From Grammothele lineata (lineage: Eukaryota; Basidiomycota; Agaricomycetes; Polyporales; Polyporaceae), in NCBI GenBank assembly GCA_002150815.3, contig NDFF03000394.1, positions 1-64,000 of the forward strand: DNA of 64,000 bases, read 5' to 3'. This document shows, one piece after another, positions 21,326 through 33,553 of this stretch. Position numbers and translations under genes: made by a program. The notes beneath the pieces are model-generated. The model was not told the DNA's origin. It worked only from the letters and a program-made list of their open reading frames with translations, and made no database searches. Positions within the stretch are counted from its first letter, which is position 1. Each line of letters opens with the position of its first letter.

Positions 21326-23513
21326 GACCGGAGCGTCGGCGCGTGTAATCACCTTTCCTGATGGATGGTGAGGGCGATGTGAACGAGGTGGGGATCGATG
21401 AGCGGGTGAGCGTCGGGGGGCGGTGAAGGCGCGGGGCGGGCGGAGCGGGAGGATCGGTGGTGGACGGATGGAGAGAGCGACGTCGGGGACGCGGACGCGA
21501 AGGGCGGGCAGCGGGGAAAAAGGGAAAAATGGGAGGCTTTATAGAATATAGCCGATAGGAGGACCACCCAAGGCGGGCGTCTCCGCGCTCGCCTGCGAGA
21601 TCTCGATGGACATCCTCTGATCGCGCACCGTACCGCCACATTCACTCTCTTTGGCCCGCGTCTTGCCTCCCGCCGTGGCAAGACTCCCCGGGGTCCTGAT
21701 CGCGTCATCCCTGTCCCCGCAAGCCTTGCCGCGTGCGCCAGAGCCAGAGCCAGACGCCGGCGAAGGACCTGCCCAGTGCCCCGCCCGCAGCACCGCTCAC
21801 GCCTCCTCACGCCCGCCCCGAACGCACCGCGCCCGCCCTCTTGCCCCTTCAGGTCCCCGGTCCTTGTTATCCCCACCCGAGCCAACTCCTGTGCCCGGCC
21901 CTTCCCCGACAACACGCCATCCCCCCTCCCCTCCTTGCCCACACCCCGCGCCCGTCGCCGCTCGGAAATACACCCAGCCACATAAACACCCGAGCCCATC
22001 GTTCCCGCGCGGCCCAGCGCCCGCGCCCGCTCTCCCGCTCACGCTCGGCACAGCTTGCGAATCGCGCGGGGGCGGCGAGGCACACCTCTCTTTCCCCGTG
22101 TAGATCTATAGGCGCCACCTCCGAACGCGATCCGAGCGTGCGTGCGTTCAGCACGCGCGCGGGTGCATACGAGTCGTGAATAAGCCTCCCGCAGCGGGCG
22201 AGTATCTCCCAGGCCAGAACATAGCACTTATTCCTATTTTTGTTCAAGGACTTATCCGCTCCTCGATGTTGCTGCGTGCCCTGTTGTGCCGCTGGAAACA
22301 TACCCGCTAATCGTGTCTTGTCGAGCTTGGGCACTTTTCGATGTCCGGCAGGTCCCACCACCCCGGCCTCCCCATGGAGATACGTCACGCCTCTGCGGAC
22401 AGGTGTGATGGACGCACCTTGGGGGTGAAATTCAATCTGCTGCAATTCCCAACCTCCCGCTTCCTCTCGGGATTCCCAACCTTCCTACCCGACCCAGCGC
22501 GCGGTGTCGCTTCCGGGGTCGTCACTAGTGCTGACTCCGCCACTGGCTGCCCGCACGTCAAATAGCCGTCCTCCAGTACAGTCGTCTTGTGCAGTGCTGA
22601 CATGCATATGCGAATCCAAGCCGAACCTCTCTAGAAATCTCTTCCCGAAAGCCCGGTCTTCTTCCCGATAGAAGTATGTGAGGCCACGCGATACCAGCCT
22701 TACAGACGCTCTGTGACGCACCGGATTCCGACCCCGTCGTATTCACCTCCTCCGAAATATTATCCCTTCTAGCCACGTCTGACCGTCCGCCCTAGTCTGT
22801 TTGAATGTGCTATGTAGCCGCTACTGGCCGATCCCGCGGACTTTCCACCGGTCAAACGTCAGCAACACCCTCTTTCAGCGTGTGCCTGATTCGATATACA
22901 ATCCTTTCTTCTCCCTTCGCAGATCGGTTCGCCAGAGTGCATGTTGGACGCCCCGCGATCGCCCGCCCTGACCAATCGCTCAGAACGACGCGCGCATCGA
23001 TGAAAGGAGACCGCTCACCGCACTGTCTCGCACACGCCGATCTGAAACCGGACCACCTGGCCCTCCAGAACCCAAGCCCGAACGAAGCGATCGCCCAAGG
23101 GACGGTCTCCGGTGGTCTCCGCCGGAGACGAATCACAGAATTACATCATCGTATACATAACGCTCTACACACGACACCGGTCTCCGGAGGGGCTATATGG
23201 CTGAGTCTAAACCTTGCCCCCGCCCTGTGTCCGAAGGACGAGGACTCCTTGTATTCCTACTACTCGTAGTCAGGTGTACTGTCAAACCAGACAGCACACC
23301 CCCACACTAGTCGTCCCCGCCGCCGCCGATCGTCCATGCAGTGTCTGTCCGCCCGCGGAAGCTATACATAATCCACACCCCGGGCTCGCGCTTCTCGGGC
23401 CCGCCGAACCCCATCCTATCCTGCCTCTACGTACACCTACACGTATACTGACACGCTGCCCGCTCACCAACCGTCACAGCATATATACAGTACTTGAATA
23501 GCTCAGCGGTTGA
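21326..23513. other. Upstream region of the zinc-finger gene and 3' flank of the hydrolase gene
   Basis: 2.2 kb. The first few hundred bases upstream of the zinc-finger ATG are GC- and CT-rich leader. A minus-strand reading frame of 24 codons (21613-21539, MSIEISQASAETPALGGP...) precedes the main ATG and could be an upstream ORF. Other frames in this region are Pro/Arg-rich chance frames. The right end is the 3' flank of the alpha/beta hydrolase gene. Confidence 0.4.
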
Positions 23514-26500
23514 CTACCTGACAGCGTCCTGCGGGATGAGATGCGAATCGAGCAACCGCCTCCGCCGCATGAGCTCCGACTCGCTGATCGTCTGCCCGCC
23601 GCGCATGTTCGAGGGGGTCGGCGTCCCGGGCGCAGGGCTCGCGCGCTGCTTCGGCGGCGTGCTCTCGAGCGAGACGTCCGCGAGGCGGGCGGCGACCTCG
23701 TGCGCGCCGCTCGCCGCCCCGTTCCCGTGCTGCTGTGCGCCGCCGGAGGCCGCCCGGGAGCCGTTCGTCGACATCGACATCGACATCGATGGCCGCCGCG
23801 CTGTGCCCGCGGAGGAGGCGGTCGAGCTGAGGCGGCGGCGGCGGGCGTCGAACGAGCCCCCCGGAGGCGAGCGCCGCCGTGGCGCGAAGGAGAGCACCTC
23901 GTCTGTGTCGAGCTCGGTCTCGGACGCCGAGGGCGTGTACCCGTCCCCGTCGTGCCCCGCGTCGGGTCCCGGCGCGGACTGCGACATCGACAGCACACGC
24001 GGGCCGGCGTGTGACCAGCGCGGGGGGTTCCCGTTCGTGCGGGCGCTCTGCCGGCGCGGGCTCCCTCCCCCAGAGGCGGCGGCGGCGGCGGAGGCGGGAC
24101 CCTCGAAGACGTCGTTGATCCAGTCCGCGAGGTCGTCGATGACGCCCCGCGCCTCGTGCATGAGCGTCGGCATCTGAAGGTAACCGTGGCTCCACTCCGA
24201 GAAGATGCACATCCGTACCCAGTCCTCCTCGGTCTCCGCTGCGAGCCGCTCGTACTCGCGCCGCAGCGGGCGCAGGTCGTGCCCGTTCCCCGTGTGGCGG
24301 TCGCGCTCCCGGGCGGCAGCGCTCATCCGGAGCTGCTCTCCGAGTTGCTCGCTCTTGCTGCTCACGAGGATGCGCTCGAGCTCGGCGCGCCGCGCGCGCT
24401 TCGCCTCACGCACGCGCCCGGCGAAGAGGAGTGTGTCGTCCACGAACGGGTCTTTCTCCCCGCAGGACATGAGGAGCGGCGGGAATTGCGCTAGAAGATG
24501 GTCCGGTGCAAGAATGGGCGAGAGCTGGTAGTCCGACTGGAAGTCTGGATTGCGATGTGGCCCGATGTACAGAATCGCCATCGCACGCATCTGGGTGCGA
24601 GATGTGATTGCGCATCAGTCATTTTCATTCGGCAGCTTTTGATGAGGCATGAAGGCGGCGGTGTAGGGAACTAGCAACACTGTGCCTACACTGTAATGAC
24701 AACGAAAGACTCACCATACTGGGAGGGATGATGCGATCCTGGAAATAGCCGGTCCTGCTGGTCATGGTCAATCGGGTTCCGATGGGCGCTCGGGCTTCCG
24801 CCACAGCCTCTTCATGGGCGCTAGTCGGGGTGTCATCCTCCGCAGCTCGTTGTGCTTCGACTTGATGAACTTCTGGGTCAAAGCGGATGCGAGATCTGAC
24901 AGGTTTGTCTTCTTCGTCTATCTGGCTTGACGACTCGTCATCTGCATCTGAAATTGAGTCGGCGTTGAACACCCTTCTGACATCAGTCGTCGTGTGGCGA
25001 TGGCGTAATGGGGGCATGGGCTTCGTTGAGGATCCAGTCCAGTGGCGTAATGCTTCGCGCAGACTACTTTGCCGGCGCGGCCGCCTCAAACCAACCATGG
25101 AAAGAGGGCTAATGTGGGAGAGGTGATCCTTCTCATCAGGTAACAAGGACAGATGTCCAGAAGACTGTTCGGTCTGTAGGACGCGAAGGTTCTGGGGCGA
25201 CATCCAAGAGGTAAAGTTAAAATCCAGGGCGGCGTAGTTGAGCATGATTGCAAGTGGATGTGGCATGTTCATCTGTGTTTCGAGAATCTTGAACATGACG
25301 GAGACCGCGATGTGGGCACCGCTGATACACAGTTAGCAACGGGGCGAAGCACAAGAAGTATCCGGCGTAACTCACGCCGAATCGCCGGTGCAGATGATGT
25401 TGAGAGAATGTCCGGACATGCCGATAATCATCCCGGTAGTTTCGACAAGTACGCGGTATAGGTCAAAACATTCGTCGATGCAAAATGGATACGGATCTAT
25501 GATGAGGCATTTAAGGCGGTAGGAAAGGTAGGACGATGCCGGCACGTACATTCTGGCGCTTTACCGTAATCCACGGAGAGCACCGGCTTCCCTGTGCGAA
25601 TAGCCCACATACGAAGGCGTTCCTCGTGGTGCTCCGGAGTCATAGACACGAAGCCTCCGCCGGGAAAGTCGAGGATTAGATCAGTTGCGTATGTCAGCTG
25701 ATCCGACGGAGGGGCGAAAAACAGCCATGCTGTGATCGGGCGGCGTTGCGTAGAATCCTTCGGGCGCGCGAGGAGCATCTTGCGCCGTATGCTGATGCGC
25801 GGATGGAAAGTCATCATCCGTATCTACGCAAGCTGTGAGCAACACGGTGGGCGGTACATAGTACTGTATACAAACCCAAGGGTTTGTAGTCTTCTCCCAG
25901 GTCGTCCGAAGCATCTCGACAGTAGGCACAGCACGGAATTTGCGAAGCTATAACCACATTCAGAAACAATACGATACTCCAAGGCGTGGAAGACGCACCT
26001 TCTCGTCTGCTTCATTAGCATATATAATGTAATAGATGGAGAAGACGATGGAGCATATATCCTTGAGCCATTGTGGTCTAATGGGCGTAGCCGTGGCAAA
26101 GCCAGCATCAAGGCCGGTTGCAATCCACGTGGCGCGGTAATAAGAAGGGGAATACTAAGGTGTGACTGTCAGAGAAGTTGTTTTATTAAACGTGACCATC
26201 AGATGAACCAACCAAGTTGGCCAGTGGTTCAGGCGCTGTACAGGTTGGTTTAGGGACGATGGAAGTGTAGGGTGGGGTTGTGAGGACTGACCTGCCAATC
26301 CCAGGATCTTATCCAAATTACGTATAGTATACAAGCTTGTCAGAGTTCCCACAATTATCTGCCATGGCGTGAACTGTTCTGGGCACGAGACGTGGTGTGA
26401 AAGGGAGATGATAGAGGGAAAACGAACGGACGTACTCAGTACCCTGTTTGCACGCCTGATCCACAAAAGTCTAGGTCCATCTCGCTCGCCCTTCAAGATC

Positions 26501-26643
26501 CGCCAGAACCAGAATATGATCACTAGAATGACCTATGGATGGAATCAAGCCATGGTCAAGAGACAAGACGATAAGGAATGAAGAGGGCTAACCTGGGTTC
26601 TCTTCCAGCTGATGCTAGGCCGTCCGAGAATGTGGTCTATCAT
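23514..26643 (-). CDS. HSL-type alpha/beta hydrolase, membrane-anchored
   Basis: A multi-exon gene starting at MIDHILGRPSISWKRTQ (exon 1 26643-26593) and ending in TAG at 23516-23514. The N-terminus has a hydrophobic segment (VILVIIFWFWRILKG), then FTPWQIIVGTLTSLYTIRNL and YYRATWIATGLDAGFATATP. The hydrolase part shows the oxyanion motif DFPGGGF in place of HGGG, the nucleophile elbow GDSAG split by an intron, the acid in GEKDPFVDD, and the catalytic His in SEWSHGYLQM. These place it in the hormone-sensitive-lipase (alpha/beta hydrolase-3) family of esterases/lipases acting at membranes. Between nucleophile and acid lies an insertion of roughly 150 residues with acidic and Arg-rich low complexity, and the last about 150 residues are disordered Ser/Gly/Pro-rich sequence. 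The substrate is unknown. Divergent from the allantoicase fusion. Confidence 0.85.
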
Positions 26644-27197
26644 GGGCAGGTAGCGGAGGAGGAGAGAGAGAGACAACGACCGACATTTGGGCGAAAGCAA
26701 GGCGATGTGGGGTGGACAGGTTCGACATGTGATTCTCAGCCACCTCGTCCAAGCACGGACACTCGCCGTTTCGAGCACGCGCTATGGTCGAGCGCGCGTC
26801 TAGGGCCAACGTGGCAGCCCGACATTGACAGCGAAGCTACGTAAACGTTATGCTCTCCTTCGTTCGCCCTCTCGTTGCACCGTCTAACCCCAGGAGGAGT
26901 CCGTGTTGTGCATGCGATGACGTCGTAAGAGGTGGATGCAGGTCAAGTTCTGCCCGCACAGCTCAGCGCCCGTCCGGACCAATGGCCCGCGTCGCCTGAA
27001 TAATCTCGCTTATCTCGCGTCTAATCTCTGCGATCTTGCAATGCGCAAGAACTATATCTTGCCCCACAGGAGGCCCGTCCGACACCGGGTAAATTACGTA
27101 CCCGTTCAGCGGTCTATAGAATAAACAACGGCGGCAATGCTTCTGTTATCGCCGTAATCACTTTCTCTTTCATTCTCATCGACATACTAGCATCTCC
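26644..27197. promoter_or_regulatory. Divergent promoter with GATA-factor sites
   Basis: 554 bp between the starts of the hydrolase (-) and the allantoicase fusion (+). Near the allantoicase start there are three GATA cores on the minus strand: TTATCT at 27010-27015, TATCTT at 27055-27060 and TTATC at 27146-27150. A CCAAT box lies at 26979-26983. Fungal nitrogen-catabolite genes are commonly driven by GATA factors through HGATAR sites, so this fits control by nitrogen supply. The motifs are short and the link is an inference. Confidence 0.4.
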
Positions 27198-29691
27198 ATG
27201 GCTTATTCCGCAGTTCCCCTCGACGCTTTCAAGAACATGTTCGGCACAACAACCGGTATTATTCTCAAAACCTTCTAACTTGACCTCTACTGATGCCGCC
27301 GACCTGATCAAAACCAGAATTATCCAGCGTCGCACTCGGTGGCCAAGTCGTTTCGTTTTCCGACGAATTTTTCGCGGAGGCCTTCCATCTCCTTCTCGTC
27401 GAGGTGAGCCCATCATCATCCCATGCTCCTTTGCATAGTCTCATCAGCTCGCGTGATTCAGCCCGCTCCAAGCCTAAAGGGCCAGTTTGGCCCGAAAGGG
27501 GCCCTTTACAGCGGTTGGGAGACTCGCAGGCACAACTCCGCTTATGATTGGTACAGTAGAGATGTTGAGGACCCAAGATGATCATCAGACTGATACTTGC
27601 CCATGCCAGGTGTATCATCAAATTGGGGACGACGGGGTCAATTTCTGGGTTCGACATTGATACTACTCACTTTAATGGTAGTTTAGCATGCGGTGCTTTA
27701 CCAGTAGCAATAGGCTAACAGCGTCTCCATAGGAAATGAGGCGCCACAAGCATCAGTGGAAATTCTCAACTCCCCCGATGGCTCGGCGCCCGCCATAGAC
27801 GACCCTAGAGTACGAGTCAATCTTGGTGACCTAATGTTCACGTATTCACGTTTGACGACAGTGGTCTGAGGTCCTCCCCAAGGTCAATCTCGGGCCGAAC
27901 TCCAGGCATCTATTCACTGTCGCGCCTTCTGAAGGAGCAAACTTCGTTAAGCTCAACATGTACCCGGACGGAGGCATTGTAAGTACTCCGGTAATATTCC
28001 AAGGCGTCTATTTTGATGTGCGGACTCTTGTAAGGCACGATTTCGTGTGTACGGCTTAGTCGCACCGGTATTTCCTCCAGACGTGGCGGCCGTATTTGAC
28101 CTTGCGCACGTCTTTTCTGGCGGCCGAGTGGTGTACACATCGGATCAGCATTTTGGCGTTGGGTCCAATCTTATTCTTCCAGGAAGAGGTGTGTCAAATA
28201 CGCCGCGGTTGTCGCGTCGTCGCGAATAGCAGGCTTCTAACCCTATCGTAGGCAAGGACATGGGTGATGGCTGGGAAACGAAGCGAAGCCGTACCCCCGG
28301 TCACAAGGACTGGGCGATTATCAAACTGTGAGCGGGTTCTCCAGCCGAAGTGAACCGATACTGATGTCAGCCGTCCTCCCCGAACTCTCACTCCACGTTG
28401 GCGGCAACGTCCGATTTAGCGGCGACGCCGGCATCCTGTCACAGGTCGAGATAGACACCGCGCATTTCAAAGGCAACTTCCCTGAGTCCTGCGAAGTGCA
28501 CGCCTTGCAGAGTGCCGAGCTTGTTCCTACAGAAGTCCCAGACGGCCAATGGACACAAATTCTACCCCGCACCAAGCTCGGCCCACACCGCCAGCACTTT
28601 TTCCAGCTTGCGAACGTCGGGGAGTCCGCTTACACACACATCAAGGTTACGATCTACCCCGACGGGGGTATCAAGCGCGTACGCCTGCTCGGCCGACGGG
28701 CTGCCTCGATCATAGAAGCCGATGTCAGCAGCCCAGCCACCCTTCCAACCCCAGTTGGATCCGCTGCGCCTGACGGGTGCAGTGCACCTGCTCCCACGTC
28801 TTCTGGCGCGCCCAAACATAGCATCCCCGCACTTCCGCTGACTCCCGAAGCGTTCGCGCCGTTCGGGCAGGTCGTGCAGGCGTACGCAGACGTGAACGCA
28901 GTGCCGCGCCCGCGTGAGGTGCGCGTGACCGGCGCGAATCAGGGCACCGCGACCAAGTTCCACAAGCTCGCGCCGCTCGTTTCGTCCTATCCGACGGACG
29001 CGGGGGCGACGGCGGGATTGTCAATCTACCGCTGCAAGCCGATCGACGTCGCGCCTGGAGGCGGGTGGGCTGTGAAGCTTTTGGAGCGGCACCCGTGCAC
29101 GAATCAAGCGTTTGTGCCCATGGGTGGCGCGGCTCCTGCGGGCCCCGCGGAAGGGGATGCGCTGGAGGACCCGGGCCGGGCGTACCTGGTGATTGTCGCT
29201 AAGAACGGGGCGGACGACAAGCCTGACCTCGCGAGTATGCGTGCGTTCATCGCATCTGCAGGCCAAGGGATCGTCTATGACACAGGAATTTGGCGTAAGC
29301 CCTCAAATTTTTTTCGCGATTGACCTCCCTCTTGACTCTGATACGTTTGCCCCAAACTACCCTCGATCCTTCTTGGCGGGTTTGCGTCCCTGCCATCATG
29401 ATTCCTGACACAATCCTCCTCGTCGCTACTCGGCACCGCGCAATGCCCCCCGCAGATCATCCAATGGCAGTTTTGTACAAGGCGTGTTACGTGTGTTATC
29501 TGCACCCTTCGAGCCAGAGCTAACTGAGACCCATCGCATATGAACTTCTGCCGCGCGCCACCCCTGATCTGCAGGCAATGGATTTCACCTGTGTGGAGAC
29601 GCAGATCGGTAACGGCGACCCTCTCGACTGCGAGGTCGTCGAACTCGATGGCACCTCCGGCTTCTACCATGTCCAGCTACCAAAATGCTGA
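27198..29691 (+). CDS. Allantoicase fused to ureidoglycolate lyase
   Basis: About eleven exons encode roughly 580 residues; all junctions but the last keep phase clearly. The first about 330 residues are allantoicase with its two repeats. Repeat 1 shows [29 protein letters not shown] and [18 protein letters not shown]. Repeat 2 shows [37 protein letters not shown] and [18 protein letters not shown] Pro/Ser/Ala linker follows. The C-terminal about 220 residues begin [17 protein letters not shown] and contain [24 protein letters not shown] and YLVIVAKNG, which is the ureidoglycolate lyase (Dal3/AllA) fold. Allantoicase cleaves allantoate to urea and ureidoglycolate; the lyase splits the latter to glyoxylate and urea. 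One chain would therefore do both last steps of purine-nitrogen recovery. The last intron (GTGTGT at 29491, or a weaker GT at 29470, to 29574) is uncertain. Confidence 0.88.
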
Positions 29692-31373
29692 AGTTCTTGT
29701 TGTTTCGCCCACGGCGCGAGCTGCGCCGTGCACCTTTCGACATACGTACAGAGCAATCCGAATAGCATAGCACAGTTGTAGCGACAGAGAAGCAATACGA
29801 AGGTCTCGATAGTGATCGTAGCAGTGTCTCCGACGGCCGCCGCCGCTGCTGCTGATGGCAGCACTAGTCGGCGACCTCCAGCTTCCGTGCTCAGCCATCA
29901 ATGTTTGGCTCGTCGTGCTCATCTTCATCTTGCATACATCGTGCCTTCCGTCCAATCAGGAGGAATGTGAACACGACGATCTGCTGACTCCAAGCGCGAT
30001 GCGGAAAACGCACGGGATTTCGGTGAGCGGTCCCGGGGTCCTCGTCGTGCTCGCCCTTCCGCGGACAAGAGGCTTGAAAGGCACAGCTTTCACACCCCAC
30101 ATTGATGATTGCGGTGCCGTGATCGACAAAGACCCCACCCAGTGCCTTCAATCGCTGCTGCGGACCGAAGACAATCTAGAACATGCGACGAGTGCCCTGA
30201 AGAGTGATGCCTGGGTGGAATTTCCGTCGAACTCGCTTTACGAGTTTATGCGACAGGGGTGAGGGGTCACAAGCGACGTACTGTGTGTCCCACTATGAAC
30301 GTTTCGTCTCAAAGCTTGAGACGCATGCCTCCATTACATGTGTCTGCACTTATTGACGCTGTAGGACATCATTGTTAGGTGGATCCTTCCTCCTGTCACA
30401 TCATGGAGGCATATGGATGAACCGCTAAGAGCGTCTTGATCGAAGCACGATGAGTCGGAGCAGGTCAATCCACCTCAGTTGAGATGTGAACGCCGCCTAT
30501 TTACGTCAAAACCAGAAATAAAGTAAGACTGTCTTCTGTACGTTCCTTAGCCTTTTGACCTCGTAATCAACGCTGGAAGCAACAGCGCTCGTTGCTGTCT
30601 CTTGAACACGGTGGCAGCATTTTAGGCCGATTCCGTCAATGCGCCACATTCGTCGATTTCCGAATATTGACTATCCAATGATTATGCTTCTTCGTGCATA
30701 GGAACGACGAAATCTCCAACTGGCATACTGAATGGAGGTTGCGGAAGCAATATCAATCCGATATCAAACCGCTGAGGACAGTTGAAGCAATAGGCGTCGG
30801 CGACCCACCAATCCGATCGATTCACAGTGTCCAGAGTATCACGCGTAGTGAATAGTGGCGGCAGAAGATACCTGATGTCAGCCATCTTGGTGGCATGATG
30901 GTGGTTTGCATGCCACCAGAGGCTGTTCGAGACAGCGAGAGGTCGGACAGTGTCTTCGCCAAGAGCGCTACACGATACGATTGCGCAAGAGGATACCATG
31001 AAAAGAGCTGTCGTTCAGCAACGTACGGCCATGACATAGAGAACTACCCGAGACGACCGACGAGGACCGGGGACTCAAGTACTCAAGGAGAAGGTCTTCC
31101 AGGCCCTGGCCACGTTCGATCGGCGACGCACGTGGCGGTTGCGAAAATGGCGATCTGAGATCGTAAGATTGCCTCATCCGCCGTAAATGGTGCTGTGCTT
31201 GCTCCGGCGCTTTCCAAGGGGCTGCTGCGCGTCCGCTCCTCGCTCATCAGTTTTAAACGCTTGCGTCTGCGCACTCACTGCTTTCACGTTGACGGTCAAC
31301 CCGTAGGTGCAGACCGCTCCAATGGACGCCCTTCGACTCATATTCATCACTGCACGGCGCAGAGAACTCCGAG
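29692..31373. other. Intergenic between the allantoicase fusion and MRI1
   Basis: 1.7 kb. Frames of 80-135 codons exist on both strands (for example 29855-30262 on plus and 30682-30999 on minus), but I could not link any to a family or to neighbouring exons. A small lineage-specific gene is possible. Confidence 0.4.
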
Positions 31374-32923
31374 ATGGCTCCTCTGACCTCGATTCGCACC
31401 AGCGAGGGCAAGTTGGAGATCGTTAACCAACTTATTCTGCCCCATACTGTGGAGTTCATTGAGATCAAGACCATCGATGATGCCTACGAGGCCATCAAAT
31501 CCATGAAGGCAGGCATCTTCACTCTCCAGCGCATACACGCACTAACGTCTTCACCACATCCGCAGATCCGAGGCGCACCCGCGATCGCGTCCCTCGCCGC
31601 GCTCTCTGTGGCTGACTACCTCACGCGCGCCCTCGAAAGCGCCCCGGAGCCCGCCTGGTTCGCGTCTGCGGGCGCGTTCTCAGAGCACGTCGAGGCCATC
31701 CTCGCGCATCTCTTCACCGCGCGCCCGACGGCTGTTAACCTCGGCGCCGCGACGCGCCGGCTGTCCAAGGCGCTCAGCGCAGGTGTCGACGCTGGCAAGG
31801 ACGTGCGCGCGATCGCGGCGGAGCTCGTCGCTGAGGCCCGGGAGATCGATGCGGAGGACGTCGGGAGGAACAAGCAGATGTCCAAGTGGGGCGGAGACTG
31901 GCTCGTCGAACGCGTCCGTGCGGCGGGGACGGGCAGCGGGGACGAGCTGAATGTGATGACCGTGTGCAATACGGGTTCGCTCGCGACCTCGGTAAGACCT
32001 CCGCGGCGGTTTGCTCTAGGCCTCTAGTGGACGAAACTGATGTTGGCGGTGTATCGCCGGATTCTAGGGATACGGCACGGCGCTTGGTCTGATCACGTAC
32101 CTACACGAGACGGGGAAGCTGCAACAGGCGTTCTTCACACAATCGACGCCGTACCACCAGGGATCGCGGTGAGCAATATATCCGGGATTAGTCGTTAGAT
32201 GAAGCCGCTGACGAGGACCGAAGGCTAACTGCATTCGAGCTTCAATCGCTCAACATCCCTTCGACGATGCTATGCGATAGTATGGTGGGGTCGCTGTTTC
32301 AGCACCACCAAATCCACGGAATCGGTGGGTGCAAAATCATAGGGGCGTTGTGAGCGTACAGGAATGTTGAGCTGACGCACCACGGGGGTAGCTGTTGGTG
32401 CTGACCGGATTGCTCGCAACGGCGACACGGCTAACAAAGTGAGCATGATGACGAAGGAGCGCGGTGGGCGTATAGCTGATTACGAGCGACAGATTGGTAC
32501 CTACAATGCCGCTGTGTTGGCGGCTCGTCATGGAATCCCATTCATAGTCGTCGCACCCGTGAGCACAGTCGACTTGGACATCGCGGATGGAAGCCAGTGA
32601 GTACTTCTCTGCCTGATTCGCCTTCCCCAGGCGTGTTGCCTGGACGGAGTACATGGATGCTCATGGTTCGCGGCAGGATCCCCATTGAACACCGCCCAGC
32701 AATCGAGGCCTGCCTGGTGCGGGGCGCACTGTTCCCGGCGGTGATGGATGGGAACGGAGTGAAGCAGCAAACCACGGTGATGGTGACGCCCGAGGGGCTG
32801 GACGGAGTGTACAACCCGAGTTTCGACGTCACTCCTGCCAGCCTTATCACAGCCATCGTGACCGAGAAAGGCGTTGCCGTCAAGGGCCCTGACGGAACGT
32901 TCGACCTGACGCCCGTAGTCTGA
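31374..32923 (+). CDS. MRI1: Methylthioribose-1-phosphate isomerase
   Basis: Seven exons (31374-31508, 31566-31991, 32068-32168, 32224-32324, 32392-32438, 32493-32596, 32677-32923) give 386 residues, the usual Mri1 length. The enzyme isomerises 5-methylthioribose-1-phosphate to the ribulose form in the methionine salvage pathway in the cytosol, and shares its fold with eIF2B regulatory subunits. Visible signatures are IRGAPAIA, the catalytic Cys in [26 protein letters not shown], the catalytic Asp in [15 protein letters not shown], and the C-terminal IPIEHRPA and [11 protein letters not shown]. The first intron is a GC-AG intron (31509-31565): AAG|GCAGGC...CACTAAC...CGCAG. Its 57 nt are in frame and stop-free, so an unspliced mRNA would insert 19 residues just before the conserved IRGAPAIA. 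Confidence 0.93.
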
Positions 32924-33553
32924 TTGCCTGGCTGGGGTAAAGGTTGGGCGCCGGCTTGCTGCAGGAGAGGTTCAGAAGTATCTACCGCTTACCGTGTACT
33001 ATTTTTTGCAGACGAATTGCGACAGGACAGCGGGCACCTGACCGGAGTGTTAGTGCAGGCGTGCTCCAAGAGCGCGCGGCCTTGGCGTGCCCGGCAAGAG
33101 GCCAATATGTCCAAGCGGTGAAATCATCCCGACTGTGGCCAGCGACAGGCGCCCGCGATGTCTATTGGGCGGGCACAGCTTCTGGCTGTTCTAGCTTTGC
33201 CAGGCGGTCGGATGGCTGGATCTGTGTGTCGGGGCGGCGGGGGCGGCGGGGCAGAGAGGCCTGTTGGGAGCAGAAATCAATCACGCTTGTGTCGGGAACG
33301 CGGGCGGTGTGGCCGCCTTGAGACTGGCCGTCAAGGACAAGCTACCAAGTCTGGCTTGAGATCACTCCGGCACGGGCGGCACGGCGGGTGATTGGCTGGG
33401 ACGCGGCGGGCGTCGCGTGGTGCTTGGATCGGGATCGTTGGCATTAATTCTCGGGGACCGTTCAAGGACCCGCTGCCGTCCCCGCCTCGTCTCCAGCCTT
33501 TCTCTCTTTTCTCCCCACCAGCCAGACCCTACGTCCTACACAAGCTCCTCCTA
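32924..33553. other. Intergenic, nothing recognised
   Basis: 630 bp, GC-rich with a short GGCGG-rich run near 33233-33252. It contains the 3' flank of MRI1 and the promoter of the secreted SLT-domain gene, whose last about 60 bases are pyrimidine-rich. Confidence 0.4.

Noticed and set aside
30682..30999. 105-codon minus-strand frame considered as a mating-pheromone precursor
   Set aside because: No C-terminal CaaX motif and no processing-site pattern.
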